Counted from the first letter of the stretch, positions 33,097 through 43,034 are shown. The stretch: DNA of 64,000 nt from Mesorhizobium zhangyense (GCF_011045115.1 NZ_JAAKZG010000012.1:1-64000); one strand, 5' to 3'. Made by a program: numbers and translations. The notes: a model not told the origin generated them from the letters alone.

Positions 33097-34077
33097 TCAG
33101 TGCCGTCCGCGTAAGGCCGATGCGTGTCCTGCCCGAACGGCCGCCTCGCGACGGGTATCGGTGGGGGAGCAGCCGAACCGCGTCCGGTAGTGCTTGCAGA
33201 ATTGCGACTGGTCGGCAAAACCCCAGCGATAGGCGATCTCGGCGATGCTGCTGGTGTTGGTCAGCAGCGTCAGCTCCTCCGCGCAACGGTCGAGGCGATG
33301 ATCGCGGATAAAGCCGTTGATAGACTTGTTGCTGTCCTGGAAAAGTCCCTGCAAATAACGCAGGGAAATGCCGCAGGCATCCGCCACGGCTTGTGGTCCG
33401 AGGTCGAAACTCTTCAGGTTATCGCGAATATACTGCTCGGCCCGGTGCAGATGACCGGCTCGGATCGGCGAAATACTGCTGTCGAGAACGCGGTCGTCAC
33501 TAACGATAGACAAGCACAACATTTCCAGGATGTGCCTGCCTGCCATCTCGCGTGCGGCTTCACCGACGTTGTCGGCGTGGCCAATCGTGGCGCGGACCGT
33601 ATCGATAAAGAGCGCGGCCACGCCTTGCGTCGCGTCGAAGCTGAGGGCGCTGAGCCGTTCGGCCGATCCGATCCGCGCGCGGACGCTCGACGACGGTACT
33701 TTGAGAACCCAAAGCGCGTTCGGCTTGCCGTGCCAGAATTCGTAAGGGGCATCGCCACGCTCAAGGAGGAACCCGCCCGGCGCGCATTTCACGGTGCGCG
33801 ACCCTTGCGAGAAATTCACCTCCGACATTTCCGGAATGGTGATGAGAAGACTGGCGTCGCGCTCGTTGAGGAAATGGCGGCGGTGACGGCGATAGCTGAC
33901 GGCATTGCAGCGCATCTTCGAAACACTGACAGGCCCCAGCGAAAAGATTTCCAACGTACCGGAAAATTCCCGACGATTTTGATACTCCGTGTCGAGCGGA
34001 AAATAGGCTTCGGTTACTGCGGCCTGCCAGGCGTCTCCGCCCGTGGGGCCGCCGATCGTATCGACGACGTATTTCAT
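33097..34077 (-). CDS. AraC-family regulator with AraC_binding_2-type sensor domain
   Basis: 326 residues. The N-terminal 180 residues look like the PF14525 sensor domain (AYFPLDTEYQNRREFSGTLE, SYRRHRRHFLNERDASLLI). Two C-terminal helix-turn-helices follow: PQAVADACGISLRYLQGLF and SIAEIAYRWGFADQSQFCKHYRTRFG. The ATG at 34077 has AAAGG and GGGGA upstream; the open frame extends to 34230 but without a family match. Its position ahead of hyuAB suggests that it controls those genes. Confidence 0.9.
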   Translation of the reverse strand: MKYVVDTIGGPTGGDAWQAAVTEAYFPLDTEYQNRREFSGTLEIFSLGPVSVSKMRCNAVSYRRHRRHFLNERDASLLITIPEMSEVNFSQGSRTVKCAPGGFLLERGDAPYEFWHGKPNALWVLKVPSSSVRARIGSAERLSALSFDATQGVAALFIDTVRATIGHADNVGEAAREMAGRHILEMLCLSIVSDDRVLDSSISPIRAGHLHRAEQYIRDNLKSFDLGPQAVADACGISLRYLQGLFQDSNKSINGFIRDHRLDRCAEELTLLTNTSSIAEIAYRWGFADQSQFCKHYRTRFGCSPTDTRREAAVRAGHASALRGRH

Positions 34078-34499
34078 TCCCCGACCTTTCTGTTTGGTCC
34101 CCGGTTTTCCCGGTGTTTTTTGCAGAGTACAGGAAATCGGCGGCGCGTATTGTTCAAAAACGAATAAATTTATGTTGCTGGAGCCTTCACGAAGCTTTGT
34201 CTCAGGCAACGTAAAAGCGTGCGACATCACTCCAACTTTTCATCAAGCTGTCCTAGTCTCTGGCGATCCATTTGGCCTGCAGCACTGTAGCCGAACTGAT
34301 GGGTTTTGATGTCCCTTATGAGGAGCGACCGGCGAGCCGAAGTGGCCACCCTCAGTGCCGGTCATCAGCCGGCGGTGCGGGGTTCTTTCAGGTTCCGTGC
34401 TGAAGCGCTTATGATCTTCTTAACGGGACGGCATTCGGCGCTGTTTCGGTTGCTTTCGCGATGTCACGATCACCTTCGTCGCGAGCAAGCGTCTTTCGA
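34078..34499. other. Intergenic region, AraC promoter side
   Basis: The promoter of the AraC gene should fall at about 34090-34200, an AT-rich patch. The rest holds only short frames without domains. Confidence 0.4.
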
Positions 34500-34757
34500 T
34501 CACTTTCGATCCGAGGCTGCCTCTCCAAAATACCGCGCGGGCGTTGTTTCCAGCATTCGCCTGAACATCGGGATGAACGCGGTGACGCTCTCATAGCCAA
34601 GATCGGCGGCGATGTTCGTACCCAGTTCGCGTTGTGCGAAACGCTGCAGTGCCAGACCGATATGCAGTTGCTGGCGCCAGTGAATAAACGACATGCTGGT
34701 TTCGCGTTGGAATAGCCGACTCAGCGTTCGGTTACTCGCCCCAACCCAGGCACCCGT
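34500..34757 (-). pseudogene. C-terminal remnant of a second AraC-family regulator
   Basis: Minus frame of about 85 codons. It reads VGASNRTLSRLFQRETSMSF, then HWRQQLHIGLALQRFAQ, AADLGYESVTAFIPMFRRML and TTPARYF, ending in TGA at 34500-34502. This is the double helix-turn-helix of the AraC group that usually reads GYESPSAFIAMFRRALGTTP. An in-frame stop at 34758-34760 precedes it, and no sensor domain is readable upstream. It is therefore a truncated gene, although a short protein from the internal ATG at 34694 is possible. Confidence 0.75.
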
Positions 34758-35163
34758 TTACTGGCGGCAGCGGCGAAGACATCACATTCGCTACACTGCT
34801 AAAGCAGTTGGCCATGTGGCGTTCTGGCCAAGGGGGCGAATGCGAATACTCGCTAGTTCGTCAGGCAATGGACACGCTCCAGATTATCTCGGCACCGGGG
34901 CAAGGATAATGATGCGAGGCAATGCGACTATGCTGCATAGTCTCGTTTTTCTTCGCGATCGTCCTAGAACGTGCGTATTGCACGGAACGAATTCGGTGGC
35001 GGCGAAGGTCAGTGGGAAGCGTTGCCGGCGCGCGATAATTTCGATTGAAAATCAATGGCAGTGACCGAAATGAGATTACGGCCTCTGAAACCAATGCTAT
35101 GTCGCCCCGAAGACGAACGGCCGGTCGAGCCCGAGACCGGTGAAGCCAATGTACTCTCGACAT
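34758..35163. other. Intergenic, no supported gene
   Basis: About 400 bases between the AraC remnant and the end of the AEP permease gene. It probably includes decayed sequence of the missing AraC sensor domain, but I could not align it by eye. No terminator with a clear T run was seen for the AEP transport genes. Confidence 0.4.
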
Positions 35164-37176
35164 CTAGCGCCGCCGCCATGCCTGGGTGCGTGTTAGTAAC
35201 GTGCGCGATATGCCCGCGTGCACGAGCCGGGCAACGACATTCGTGTAGAAAATCATCATGCCCATGGCCGCTGCCGGCGCCACGTCGCCGGCGTCGTCCA
35301 TGTTGAGTACGGCGACCGATGCGAGCTGCGTGTGTGTCGAATACAGGAACACCACCGCAGATACCGTCGTCATCGCATTGACGAAGAGGTAGATCGAAAT
35401 ATCGAGAATGGCCGGCAGCGATACCGGAACCGTGACGCGGAAGAACAGCTTGTAGAATGGCTGCTTGAGCGATGCGGCAACCGGCTCGAACTCGCGGTCC
35501 ATCTGCTTCAATGCCGTCAGTGCGGTCAGATGCGACACGGTATAGAAATGCGTCACGGTGCTGACGACGAGGATGGCCATCGTTCCATAGATCGCGTTGA
35601 ACGGGTTCGCCGGATTGTTGAAGAAGAAGATGTAGGCAAGGCCGAGGACCATGCCCGGCACCGCCATAGGCAGCATGGCCAGGAACTGGAACAGCGTGCG
35701 CCCGAGCGGGAAGCCTTCGCTCTTCTCGACCATATAGGCGCCGACGAAGACGATGACTGTGCCGAAGATCGCCGTCAGCAATGCCATCTTGATCGAATTC
35801 GCATAGGCGCCCCAGCCACCGCCATCGACCAGGTCGAAGCGGAAATTCTTGAGCGTCGGCGTCAGGTCGTAGGGCCAGAATTTTACTGTCGCAGCCAACT
35901 GGCAGACGCCGATCAAGGTCAGGATGAACAGGGCAACTGCGGCGCAATAGGCGAAGCAGATCCAGTCGAAGCGCGCATTGGGCTTGGGCTGATAGGGCAC
36001 CGAGCGAGCCGACAGCAGCGCGACCTGTTTCTTCTGGATCAGGCGGTCGACGAAGAAGGCGGCGGCGGCCGGCACAAGAAGGATGACGGAGACTACCGCG
36101 CCCATCTCGAAATTCTGCTGCCCGATGACCTGCTTGTAGATGTCGACCGCCAGCATGTTGTACTGGCCGCCGATGACCTTGGGCAGGCCGAAATCGGTAA
36201 CCACCATGGTGAACACCACGAAGGCGGCCGAGATGATGCCGTAGCGTGCGCCGGGCACCGTGACGGTCCAGAAGGTGCGCCATTTGCTGGCCCGCAACGA
36301 GGCCGCCGCCTCGTAGTGGCGGGCGTCGGCAATTGCGAGGGCGGTGGATACGATCAGCAACGCATGCGGCAGGGTGAAGAACACCGAGCCGACGACGATT
36401 CCGATCGGGCCGTAGATGGAATAGCCCATCATGGCTTCCTTCAGCAGGCCCTGGTTGCCGAACAGATAGACCAGCGCAATGCCCGGCAACAGCGACGGCA
36501 CGAGGATAGGGATCGTCGTGACGAGCCTGAACAAGCCCTTGAGGCGCATCTGGCTGCGGTTCAGCGCATAGGCAAGGCCAAACGCGATCGCGATGACGAG
36601 CACCGTCGTGATCACGCCCATGAGGACGGAGTTGTAGATCGCCTGGGTCAGCGACGGCGTCGAGAAATAGCTGACGAAATTGTCGAGGCCCGTGGCGGTC
36701 GACGGTCGCAACGAAACGCGGCGGAACGTGTTGGAGTCGAGCTCGAGCCAATCGGTGCCGCGATGCAGTTCCGAGCCGACGAGGAATGAGGCGGCGCTGT
36801 CCATGCCGCGTATGCGGTATTTGACAGGGCTGCGGAAACTGAAATCAGGGAACAGGCGGGTCACCGACAGTCGGTCGCCGGAACCGGCCTCGAGCTGCTC
36901 AGGGGTTATGGCATGGGTCTCGGCATTCAGCGCCGCCGCGGTCTTGGCCGGGCCGAAATTCGCGCCTGTCTCGTCGCTGCGCTGGATCTCGAAGGCGGCG
37001 AGATCGAAGTGGTAGGTCGTCACGGATTTTGAAAGCAGCACATAGAGCGGCGCGGCCAGCGCCACCAGAAGATACAGCGAAATGACGATCATCAATCCGC
37101 GCTTGATGATGTCGTCCGAGGACATTTGCGGGCGCAACGCCCGGCCGGCCGGCATGGTCAGCGTCGCCGCGGCCAT
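35164..37176 (-). CDS. phnU: Fused two-domain ABC permease for 2-aminoethylphosphonate
   Basis: 670 residues with two permease units in one chain, as in the AEP importer permease family (TIGR03262 type). The first unit has the EAA-type loop YEAAASLRASKWRTFWTVTVP and the second FEPVAASLKQPFYKLFFRVTVP. A long periplasmic insert (about residues 60-155) follows the first helix. The ATG at 37176 is one base after the ATPase stop; a frame extending to 37269 would overlap that gene. Context (phnS, phnT, phnW, phnA, phnY) sets the substrate as AEP with good confidence. Confidence 0.9.
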   Translation of the reverse strand: MAAATLTMPAGRALRPQMSSDDIIKRGLMIVISLYLLVALAAPLYVLLSKSVTTYHFDLAAFEIQRSDETGANFGPAKTAAALNAETHAITPEQLEAGSGDRLSVTRLFPDFSFRSPVKYRIRGMDSAASFLVGSELHRGTDWLELDSNTFRRVSLRPSTATGLDNFVSYFSTPSLTQAIYNSVLMGVITTVLVIAIAFGLAYALNRSQMRLKGLFRLVTTIPILVPSLLPGIALVYLFGNQGLLKEAMMGYSIYGPIGIVVGSVFFTLPHALLIVSTALAIADARHYEAAASLRASKWRTFWTVTVPGARYGIISAAFVVFTMVVTDFGLPKVIGGQYNMLAVDIYKQVIGQQNFEMGAVVSVILLVPAAAAFFVDRLIQKKQVALLSARSVPYQPKPNARFDWICFAYCAAVALFILTLIGVCQLAATVKFWPYDLTPTLKNFRFDLVDGGGWGAYANSIKMALLTAIFGTVIVFVGAYMVEKSEGFPLGRTLFQFLAMLPMAVPGMVLGLAYIFFFNNPANPFNAIYGTMAILVVSTVTHFYTVSHLTALTALKQMDREFEPVAASLKQPFYKLFFRVTVPVSLPAILDISIYLFVNAMTTVSAVVFLYSTHTQLASVAVLNMDDAGDVAPAAAMGMMIFYTNVVARLVHAGISRTLLTRTQAWRRR

Positions 37177-37177
37177 C

Positions 37178-38329
37178 TCAGGCGGCCTTTCCGAAGACGA
37201 GCAGACGTTCGCCCGGCAGTTCGACGCGCATCGCGCCGCCCACCGCGATGCCGAGCCGGCGAACCGCATTGATGGAGAAATCGGCGATCAGGATGCGGGA
37301 GCCCAGACGCGGCGATGACAGCCGCGTACGCCAGAAGCTGCCGAGAAATTCCATCTCCTTGACAATCACCTCGATCAGGTTCTCAGGCGTTCCGACCTTG
37401 TCAATACCACTCATGGAATGCGGAATGATATCGACGGGCCGGATCACCGCCGTTGCATTGCTGTCGAGCGCGAGTTGATGAGGCGCGCATGCCAGTTCGG
37501 TTCCTTCCACGGCCAGCCTGTCATCTGCCAGCACCTTGGCCGGGATCTGGTTGGTCTCGCCGATGAAATCGGCGACGAAAAGCGTCGACGGCTGACGATA
37601 GATTTCCGTCGGCGTGCCAATCTGTTCGATAACGCCGTGGTTCATGACCACGATGCGGTCGGCCATCGACAGCGCCTCTTCCTGGTCGTGCGTCACCATG
37701 ATGGTCGTCACGCCGAGCTTGCGCTGCAATTCCTTGATTTCATGGCGCAGATGCACGCGCACCTTGGCATCCAGAGCCGAGAGCGGCTCGTCCAGCAGAA
37801 GCAGGCCGGGCGCCACGGCCATGGCGCGCGCCAGCGCGATGCGCTGCTGCTGGCCACCGGAAAGCTGAGCCGGGTACTTTTTGGCCTGGCTGGCAAGCCC
37901 GACGAGGGCAAGAAGCTCGGCGACGCGCGCATTGATTTCCGCCCTTGGGCGTCCCGCATTCTCCAGGCCGAAGGCTATGTTCCTTTCGATCGTCAGGTTC
38001 GGGAACAGCGCATAGGACTGGAAGACGATGCCGTAGTCGCGCTTCGACGGCGGCAAGGTCGAAATGTCCTTGCCGGCCTGATGGATCGTTCCGCGCGTCT
38101 GCAGGTCGAGGCCGGCGACGGCGCGCAGCAGCGTGGTCTTGCCGCAACCCGATGGTCCGAGGAAGCAGACGAACTCGCCTTCCCGGATCGAAAGCGACAC
38201 GCCCTTGAGCGCGACGAATTCGCCGAATGCCTTCCACAGGCCATCGATTTCAAGATAGGCCGGCTTCCCGGTCATTGGATGCACCCCGGTCGGCGTCGCC
38301 GGTTGCGCGGCCACGATCTCATGTCTCAT
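37178..38329 (-). CDS. phnT: ABC ATPase for 2-aminoethylphosphonate import
   Basis: 383 residues from ATG 38329; a later ATG at 38275 (MTGKPAYLEIDG) with a GGGGTG site is a fair alternative giving 365. Walker A is GPSGCGKTT, the signature is LSGGQQQRIALARAM, Walker B is LLLLDEPLSALDAKVR and the switch His is in MVTHDQEEAL. A C-terminal TOBE-like domain (VIRPVDIIPHSMSG, then GSFWRTRLSS) follows. This is the PotA-like layout expected for the PhnT ATPase. It lies between the binding protein and the fused permease. Confidence 0.92.
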   Translation of the reverse strand: MRHEIVAAQPATPTGVHPMTGKPAYLEIDGLWKAFGEFVALKGVSLSIREGEFVCFLGPSGCGKTTLLRAVAGLDLQTRGTIHQAGKDISTLPPSKRDYGIVFQSYALFPNLTIERNIAFGLENAGRPRAEINARVAELLALVGLASQAKKYPAQLSGGQQQRIALARAMAVAPGLLLLDEPLSALDAKVRVHLRHEIKELQRKLGVTTIMVTHDQEEALSMADRIVVMNHGVIEQIGTPTEIYRQPSTLFVADFIGETNQIPAKVLADDRLAVEGTELACAPHQLALDSNATAVIRPVDIIPHSMSGIDKVGTPENLIEVIVKEMEFLGSFWRTRLSSPRLGSRILIADFSINAVRRLGIAVGGAMRVELPGERLLVFGKAA

Positions 38330-38396
38330 TCTAGCCACCAGTGCTTGGTTGCGAAAAGGGCGCCGCATTGCTGGGCGCCCCTCGTCAAAGCTGCGA

Positions 38397-39419
38397 TCAG
38401 CTCTTCGGCTCGGACTTTGCGTCGTAGCGCTTGGCCCATTCCGTCAGGATCGCCTTGCGGTTGTTGGCCGCCCACTCGAAGTCGTTCTTGATCATGTGGG
38501 AGGCAACGTCGGCCGGCAGGTTTTCAACCGGCTTGGCGATGCCCGGATAGGCGAGCACGGCATAGCCTTGGTTGTACATCTCGTTGGCTTCCTTGGAGAC
38601 CGAGAAGTCGACCAGCTTCTTGGCCGCGTCGAGATTTGCCGTGCCGGCGATGATGCCCGTTGCCTCGGCCTCCCAGCCCGAACCTTCTTCCGGGAAGATG
38701 ATGTCGATCGGCGCGCCGGCGCTTTTGGCCTTGGCGCCGGGGAACTCGAAGGAAACGCCAATCACCGTCTCGCCGGCGCCGGCCATCTTGCAAGGCTTGG
38801 AGCCGGAATGGGTGTAGGCCGAGATGTTCTCATGCAAGCCGTCCATGAAGGCCCAGGCATCCTTTTCGCCGAAGGTCTGCATCCAGGCGGAGACGTCGAG
38901 GAAGCCGGTGCCCGAGGAGTTGGGGTTCGGCATGACGACGTGGCCCTTGTATTCGGGCTTGGTCAGGTCCTTCCAGGATTTTGGCGCGGCGATGCCGAGC
39001 TTCTTGGCCTCGACGGTGTTGAAGCACAGCGCCGCGACATAGGCGTCCATACCTGTCCACGATGGAGGCGTGGTGCTGTCGACGAAGCGCGGGTCGAGTT
39101 TTTCCACGCCGGCAGGAGCGTAGGGCTCCAGCATGCCTTCACCCTTGAGCAGAAGGAGCGAAGTCGCCGCCAATCCCCAGACCACATCGGCCTGCGGATT
39201 GTCCTTTTCGGCGAGCAATTTGGCGGTCATGACGCCGGTGGAATCGCGAACCCAGTTGATCTTGATGTCGGGATAGGCCTTCTCGAACTCGGCCTTGTAG
39301 CGGTCGAGATCGACGGCCTCGATCGCGGTGTAGACTGTGAGGTTGGTTTCGGCAAAGGCGGTTGAAGCAGAGAGCGCTGCCGCCAGTGCAGCAACGATGA
39401 TGGATGCGGTATTTTTCAT
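38397..39419 (-). CDS. phnS: Periplasmic 2-aminoethylphosphonate-binding protein
   Basis: 340 residues. A signal peptide (about residues 1-23, ending STAFA) precedes TNLTVYTAIEAVDLDRYKAE, the start of the iron/AEP-type family-1 binding fold. GYVAALCFN-like text and MPNPNSSGTGFLDVSAW are typical of the AEP branch (TIGR03261 type). Start at 39419 was chosen on the signal peptide and the upstream GGGGAA; the frame opens at 39467. It is the first gene of the transport part, 187 bases downstream of the DMT transporter stop. Confidence 0.9.
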   Translation of the reverse strand: MKNTASIIVAALAAALSASTAFAETNLTVYTAIEAVDLDRYKAEFEKAYPDIKINWVRDSTGVMTAKLLAEKDNPQADVVWGLAATSLLLLKGEGMLEPYAPAGVEKLDPRFVDSTTPPSWTGMDAYVAALCFNTVEAKKLGIAAPKSWKDLTKPEYKGHVVMPNPNSSGTGFLDVSAWMQTFGEKDAWAFMDGLHENISAYTHSGSKPCKMAGAGETVIGVSFEFPGAKAKSAGAPIDIIFPEEGSGWEAEATGIIAGTANLDAAKKLVDFSVSKEANEMYNQGYAVLAYPGIAKPVENLPADVASHMIKNDFEWAANNRKAILTEWAKRYDAKSEPKS

Positions 39420-39540
39420 TGTTTGGTTCCCCATTTGACACAATCTGCGATGTATCGAGGCGCTCATGCTCTACGGCAGTTCACCGGTCATTCGCGCCGG
39501 TCGAGGTCGCCCATGTGTCAATCGTGAAGCCGTATGGTCG

Positions 39541-39552
39541 ATAAGTAAAATC
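39541..39552 (-). promoter_or_regulatory. Candidate AEP-regulator site before phnS
   Basis: The minus strand carries GATTTTACTTAT about 120 bases before the phnS start. The same 12 bases occur on the plus strand at 47390-47401, directly before the AEP LysR gene. A partial dyad GATAAG with TTTATC surrounds it. Confidence 0.4.
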
Positions 39553-39606
39553 TATTTATCCTATAAAGCCATCACCTGAGACGATAGTAGTCACAGTGCT
39601 GTCACA

Positions 39607-40446
39607 CTACTCGGAGACAGCCAGCGTTATGACGCCGAGGGCTACGACGAGGGCTGCAAGAACGCGCCCAAACCATGGTCTCTCGCGAAAGAAGACCACG
39701 CCGATCAGGGCGGCGATGATGACGCTGGACTCTCTCACCGCCGACACCGCGCCGATGTGAGCGATCGTCTTGGCGTAGAGCACGAGGCCGTAGGCGGTGA
39801 CCGCGAAGAGCCCGCCGACCAGACCGATGCCGACGATTTTCCAATCGATCCGAATGCCTGCCCTGCGGCGGCTCGCCAGTATGGCCAAGGTGACCGGCGA
39901 CTCGAAAAGAAAGAGCCAGCCCATATAGCCGGTGGGACTTTGGGAAAATCGAACCCCGATGCCATCGGCGACGGAATAGGCGGCGATGCTGAGACCGAGC
40001 AATGCGGCGACGACAACTGCCTTGCCGTCCGCGTGACCGGCGCCACGCTGCAGCGCCAGGAAAGCAATGCCGGCGGTGACGAGTGCGAGGCCCGACCAGC
40101 CGAGCGGCGACAGCGTCTCGCCGATCAACAGGAACGTGCCAATGGCAACAAGCGCCGGCGCCATGCCGCGCGATATCGGATAGACTTGGCTGAGGTCGCC
40201 CAGCCGATAGGCCTGGAACAGCAGGACATAGTAACCGTAGTGAACGATGGTCGACACCGCTATCGAAGGCCAGCTCGCGACGGCAGGCGGTGGCGATATG
40301 GCTATCAGCAGGATGCCGGCCAACGCATGCATGGCGGAAACCGCTGCCAATGTGAGTGCGCGGTCGGGCGCGGCCTTTACGAGCGCGTTCCAGCTCGCAT
40401 GAAGAAGTGCTGCGAAAAGTACGATCGAAAGTGCGGTTGCCGACAC
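39607..40446 (-). CDS. EamA/DMT-family membrane protein of the AEP cluster
   Basis: 279 residues with about ten hydrophobic helices and the typical internal duplication of EamA transporters. The start LSIVLFAALLHASWNALVKA, then AYRLGDLSQVYPISRGMAPALV, fit the phosphonate-associated DUF6 membrane protein (TIGR03340 type). It starts with GTG at 40446, five bases after the stop of the FAD oxidoreductase gene. Direction and substrate are unknown; export or import of a phosphonate-related metabolite is plausible. Confidence 0.85.
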   Translation of the reverse strand: MSATALSIVLFAALLHASWNALVKAAPDRALTLAAVSAMHALAGILLIAISPPPAVASWPSIAVSTIVHYGYYVLLFQAYRLGDLSQVYPISRGMAPALVAIGTFLLIGETLSPLGWSGLALVTAGIAFLALQRGAGHADGKAVVVAALLGLSIAAYSVADGIGVRFSQSPTGYMGWLFLFESPVTLAILASRRRAGIRIDWKIVGIGLVGGLFAVTAYGLVLYAKTIAHIGAVSAVRESSVIIAALIGVVFFRERPWFGRVLAALVVALGVITLAVSE

Positions 40447-40451
40447 GCCCG

Positions 40452-41576
40452 CTAACCGAACAGCTCGGCGATCGTTTCCTCGCCAATCGCAAAGCCGGTG
40501 CTGGCGCCGGTTCCGCTGGTAACCATCACCAGTCTCACGTCTTCGTGCGGCTCGTCCGTGAAGCTCGCATGATCAGATGCGGACGCGTAAGTGCCGGTCC
40601 AGCGCGCGAGCACATCAGGCGTTGATCCCCCGAACAGTGCGGCGAATTCGTCGAGGATCAGGCGATCGACCTCGTCGGAGGCAAAGGGGTCCGGCGTGAG
40701 GCCATAGTGGTGGGAATCGCCGACGACCAGCGACCCATCCGCGCTCTGGACGACGATCAGATGGACGCCGTTGTCCAGCGCCCGGGAACATTGGCTGGTC
40801 AGCGTCTTGCGGAGCGATGCGGCTTCAGGCAGTGCCGCATAGCCGGCGTAGCGTAGAAGGCTGAGATCCGAGACCAGCGCCGAGCGAAGCTTGTGACCGG
40901 GGTTGGCAAGCCGCAGCATCTGCAGCTTGCAGCGCCGGATGCCGTAGCGGCCTATGCGCTCCGGATAGAGAGTGGCGAGGTCATCGCCGGGACAGACTAC
41001 GACCTTTGCTGCCCGCACCGGGCCGTGGCTGGTTTCCACAACCGGCGGCGCAATGGCCGAAACGGCAACGCCGCGACGGAACTCGACACCGTGGCGGTCC
41101 GCCAGGAACGATGCGAGCTTCGGCAACGCTTCACGCGATTCCACGCGCAGTTCGAACGGGCTGTAGAGGCCACCGGCGATTTTCGAACCATCGAGGCCGG
41201 GCTGGTGACTGGTCACCTCGTCGCTTGTCAGCAGCCGGCAGTCTTCCCCATGCTCGCCCGCCTTGAACGCTTCAAGCAGCGCGAGCGCTTCGGGGCGTTG
41301 CGCGGCGACGAGTTTGCCCTGCTGGAGGATTTCTATTCCGGCCTGCCCGGCGAGGCTCAGCCATACCTCACGTGACCGTTCGGCATATTGGCGCGAAATG
41401 CCGGCTTCCTGACCGGTGACCACGACGAGCCCGAAGTTGCGGATCGAAGCGCCGTTCGCCTGTGCATCGCGGTCGATGACGACGACGCGCAGTCCGCGGC
41501 GCGCGGCAGCGAGCGCATGCGCAAGGCCGACGATGCCGGCTCCGACGACAGCCAGATCATATTGCATGTCAGTCAT
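40452..41576 (-). CDS. FAD-dependent oxidoreductase of AEP catabolism (HpnW/Pbf type)
   Basis: 374 residues. The N-terminal dinucleotide fold is DLAVVGAGIVGLAHALAAAR with the acidic strand end VVIDRD. The DAO-type body ends VMVTSGTGASTGFAIGEETI. It matches the proposed TIGR03364 group, which is found next to AEP degradation genes. Members are reported to oxidise AEP-like amines such as N-methyl-AEP to phosphonoacetaldehyde. It would feed PhnY from substrates PhnW cannot use. The start at 41576 lies three bases after the phnY stop. Confidence 0.85.
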   Translation of the reverse strand: MTDMQYDLAVVGAGIVGLAHALAAARRGLRVVVIDRDAQANGASIRNFGLVVVTGQEAGISRQYAERSREVWLSLAGQAGIEILQQGKLVAAQRPEALALLEAFKAGEHGEDCRLLTSDEVTSHQPGLDGSKIAGGLYSPFELRVESREALPKLASFLADRHGVEFRRGVAVSAIAPPVVETSHGPVRAAKVVVCPGDDLATLYPERIGRYGIRRCKLQMLRLANPGHKLRSALVSDLSLLRYAGYAALPEAASLRKTLTSQCSRALDNGVHLIVVQSADGSLVVGDSHHYGLTPDPFASDEVDRLILDEFAALFGGSTPDVLARWTGTYASASDHASFTDEPHEDVRLVMVTSGTGASTGFAIGEETIAELFG

Positions 41577-41579
41577 GGA

Positions 41580-43034
41580 TCACCAGGGCAGGGAGAAAGT
41601 CTTGACGTTGGTGAAGCTCTTCATGGCTTCGATGACGCCTTCCTTGTAGCCGTTGCCGCTATCCTTGATGCCGCCGAAGGGGCTCATCTCGATGCGGTAT
41701 CCCGGGACTTCCCAAATGTTGACGGTGCCGACCTGAAGGCCGGCGATGTATTTCTGCATGCGGCGGAAGTCGTTGGTGCACACGCCTGAGGAGAGGCCGA
41801 AGGCGGTGGAGTTGGAGAGCGCGATCAGCGTGTCGTCATCGTCGGGGGCGCGGATGATCGGGATGATCGGCCCAAAGGTTTCTTCCATGACCAGTTCGGA
41901 TGAATGTGGCACGCGGTCGACGACGATGGGGGGAAGTAGCGCGCCCTTGCGGCCCGGATTGTAGAGAATGTCGGCGCCTTGCTCTGCCGCCATGTGGACG
42001 CGGTCCTCGAAGAGCTTTGCGGCGCGCTCATGCACGACGGTGCCGAGATCGGTCGTGCGGTCCATCGGGTCGCCGAACCTGATCTTCCTTGCCCGTTCCA
42101 GCACCAGCGGCACGAAGCGGTCGGCGATGCTTTCCTGGACGAGGATGCGCTTGACCGCCGTGCAGCGCTGGCCGGAGTTCTTGGTCGCACCGGCGACCGC
42201 CAGATCGGCGGCCTTGGCGAGGTCGTCGTCGGAGAGATCGTTGAGGATGATCAGCGGGTCGTTGCCGCCAAGTTCCAGCACCTGGCGCCTGTAGCCGGCC
42301 TTGGACGCGATCAGCTTGCCGACAGGCACGCCGCCGGTGAAGGTTATGAGATCGATGTTTTCGTTGGTGATCATCTCGTCGCCGATATCCTTCGGCCAGC
42401 CGGTCACCACCGACAGCATCTCCGGCGGCAGGCCGGCCTCGTAGAGGATGTCGGCCAGCACCAGTGCTGTCATCGGCGTCAGCTCGGTCGGCTTGACGAC
42501 GACGCAGTTGTTGGTGGCAATCGCCGGCGCCACCTTGTGCGAGACCATGTTCAAGGGATGGTTGAAGGGGGTGATCGCCGAGATCGCGTTGAGCGGCTCA
42601 CGCATGGTGAATATTTTTCGTGCCTTGCCGTGCGGGGTGAGATCGCAGGAGAATATCTGGCCGTCGTCCTGGATGCACATCTGGCCCGACAGGGTGAACA
42701 CGTCATAGGCGCGGCCGACTTCATAGAGCGAATCCTGCTTGGAGATGCCGAGCTCCAGCGTGATCAGGTCGGAGATTTCTTCCTTCCTGGAGTTCAGCAG
42801 CTCCGCCGTCCTGAGCAGGATCTTCTGGCGCTCATAACGGGTCAGCTTCGGCTTGTACGCGGCAGCAATCGCAAAGGCCTGCCGGGCATGCTCGGCGCCG
42901 CCTGCCGGCACGGTGCCGACCACCGTGTCGTTCCAGGGATAGCGCACCTCGACGACGCCATCGGCATCGACTTTGCGGCCGGCAATGCGCATCGGCTCAT
43001 GGCGGACTTTGATCGTAGGATCGAGTTTGGTCAC
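41580..43034 (-). CDS. phnY: Phosphonoacetaldehyde dehydrogenase
   Basis: 484 residues of the ALDH fold. Oxyanion Asn158 is in PFNHPLN, general-base Glu254 is in LELGGND and catalytic Cys291 is in NSGQRCTAV; the Cys position equals that of the studied rhizobial PhnY. NAD-dependent oxidation turns phosphonoacetaldehyde into phosphonoacetate. It starts with GTG at 43034, eleven bases after the phnA stop. It sits between PhnW (supplier) and PhnA (user), so the substrate call is firm. Confidence 0.95.
   Translation of the reverse strand: MTKLDPTIKVRHEPMRIAGRKVDADGVVEVRYPWNDTVVGTVPAGGAEHARQAFAIAAAYKPKLTRYERQKILLRTAELLNSRKEEISDLITLELGISKQDSLYEVGRAYDVFTLSGQMCIQDDGQIFSCDLTPHGKARKIFTMREPLNAISAITPFNHPLNMVSHKVAPAIATNNCVVVKPTELTPMTALVLADILYEAGLPPEMLSVVTGWPKDIGDEMITNENIDLITFTGGVPVGKLIASKAGYRRQVLELGGNDPLIILNDLSDDDLAKAADLAVAGATKNSGQRCTAVKRILVQESIADRFVPLVLERARKIRFGDPMDRTTDLGTVVHERAAKLFEDRVHMAAEQGADILYNPGRKGALLPPIVVDRVPHSSELVMEETFGPIIPIIRAPDDDDTLIALSNSTAFGLSSGVCTNDFRRMQKYIAGLQVGTVNIWEVPGYRIEMSPFGGIKDSGNGYKEGVIEAMKSFTNVKTFSLPW

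Noticed and set aside
34861-35163. A 100-codon minus-strand frame upstream of the AraC remnant
   Set aside because: It could hold decayed sensor-domain sequence, but I could not match it to any AraC sensor; not called as a gene.
35218-36789. A 523-codon plus-strand frame opposite the AEP permease
   Set aside because: Composition is extreme (His, Asp, Arg and Glu runs) and it is the mirror of a membrane-protein gene.
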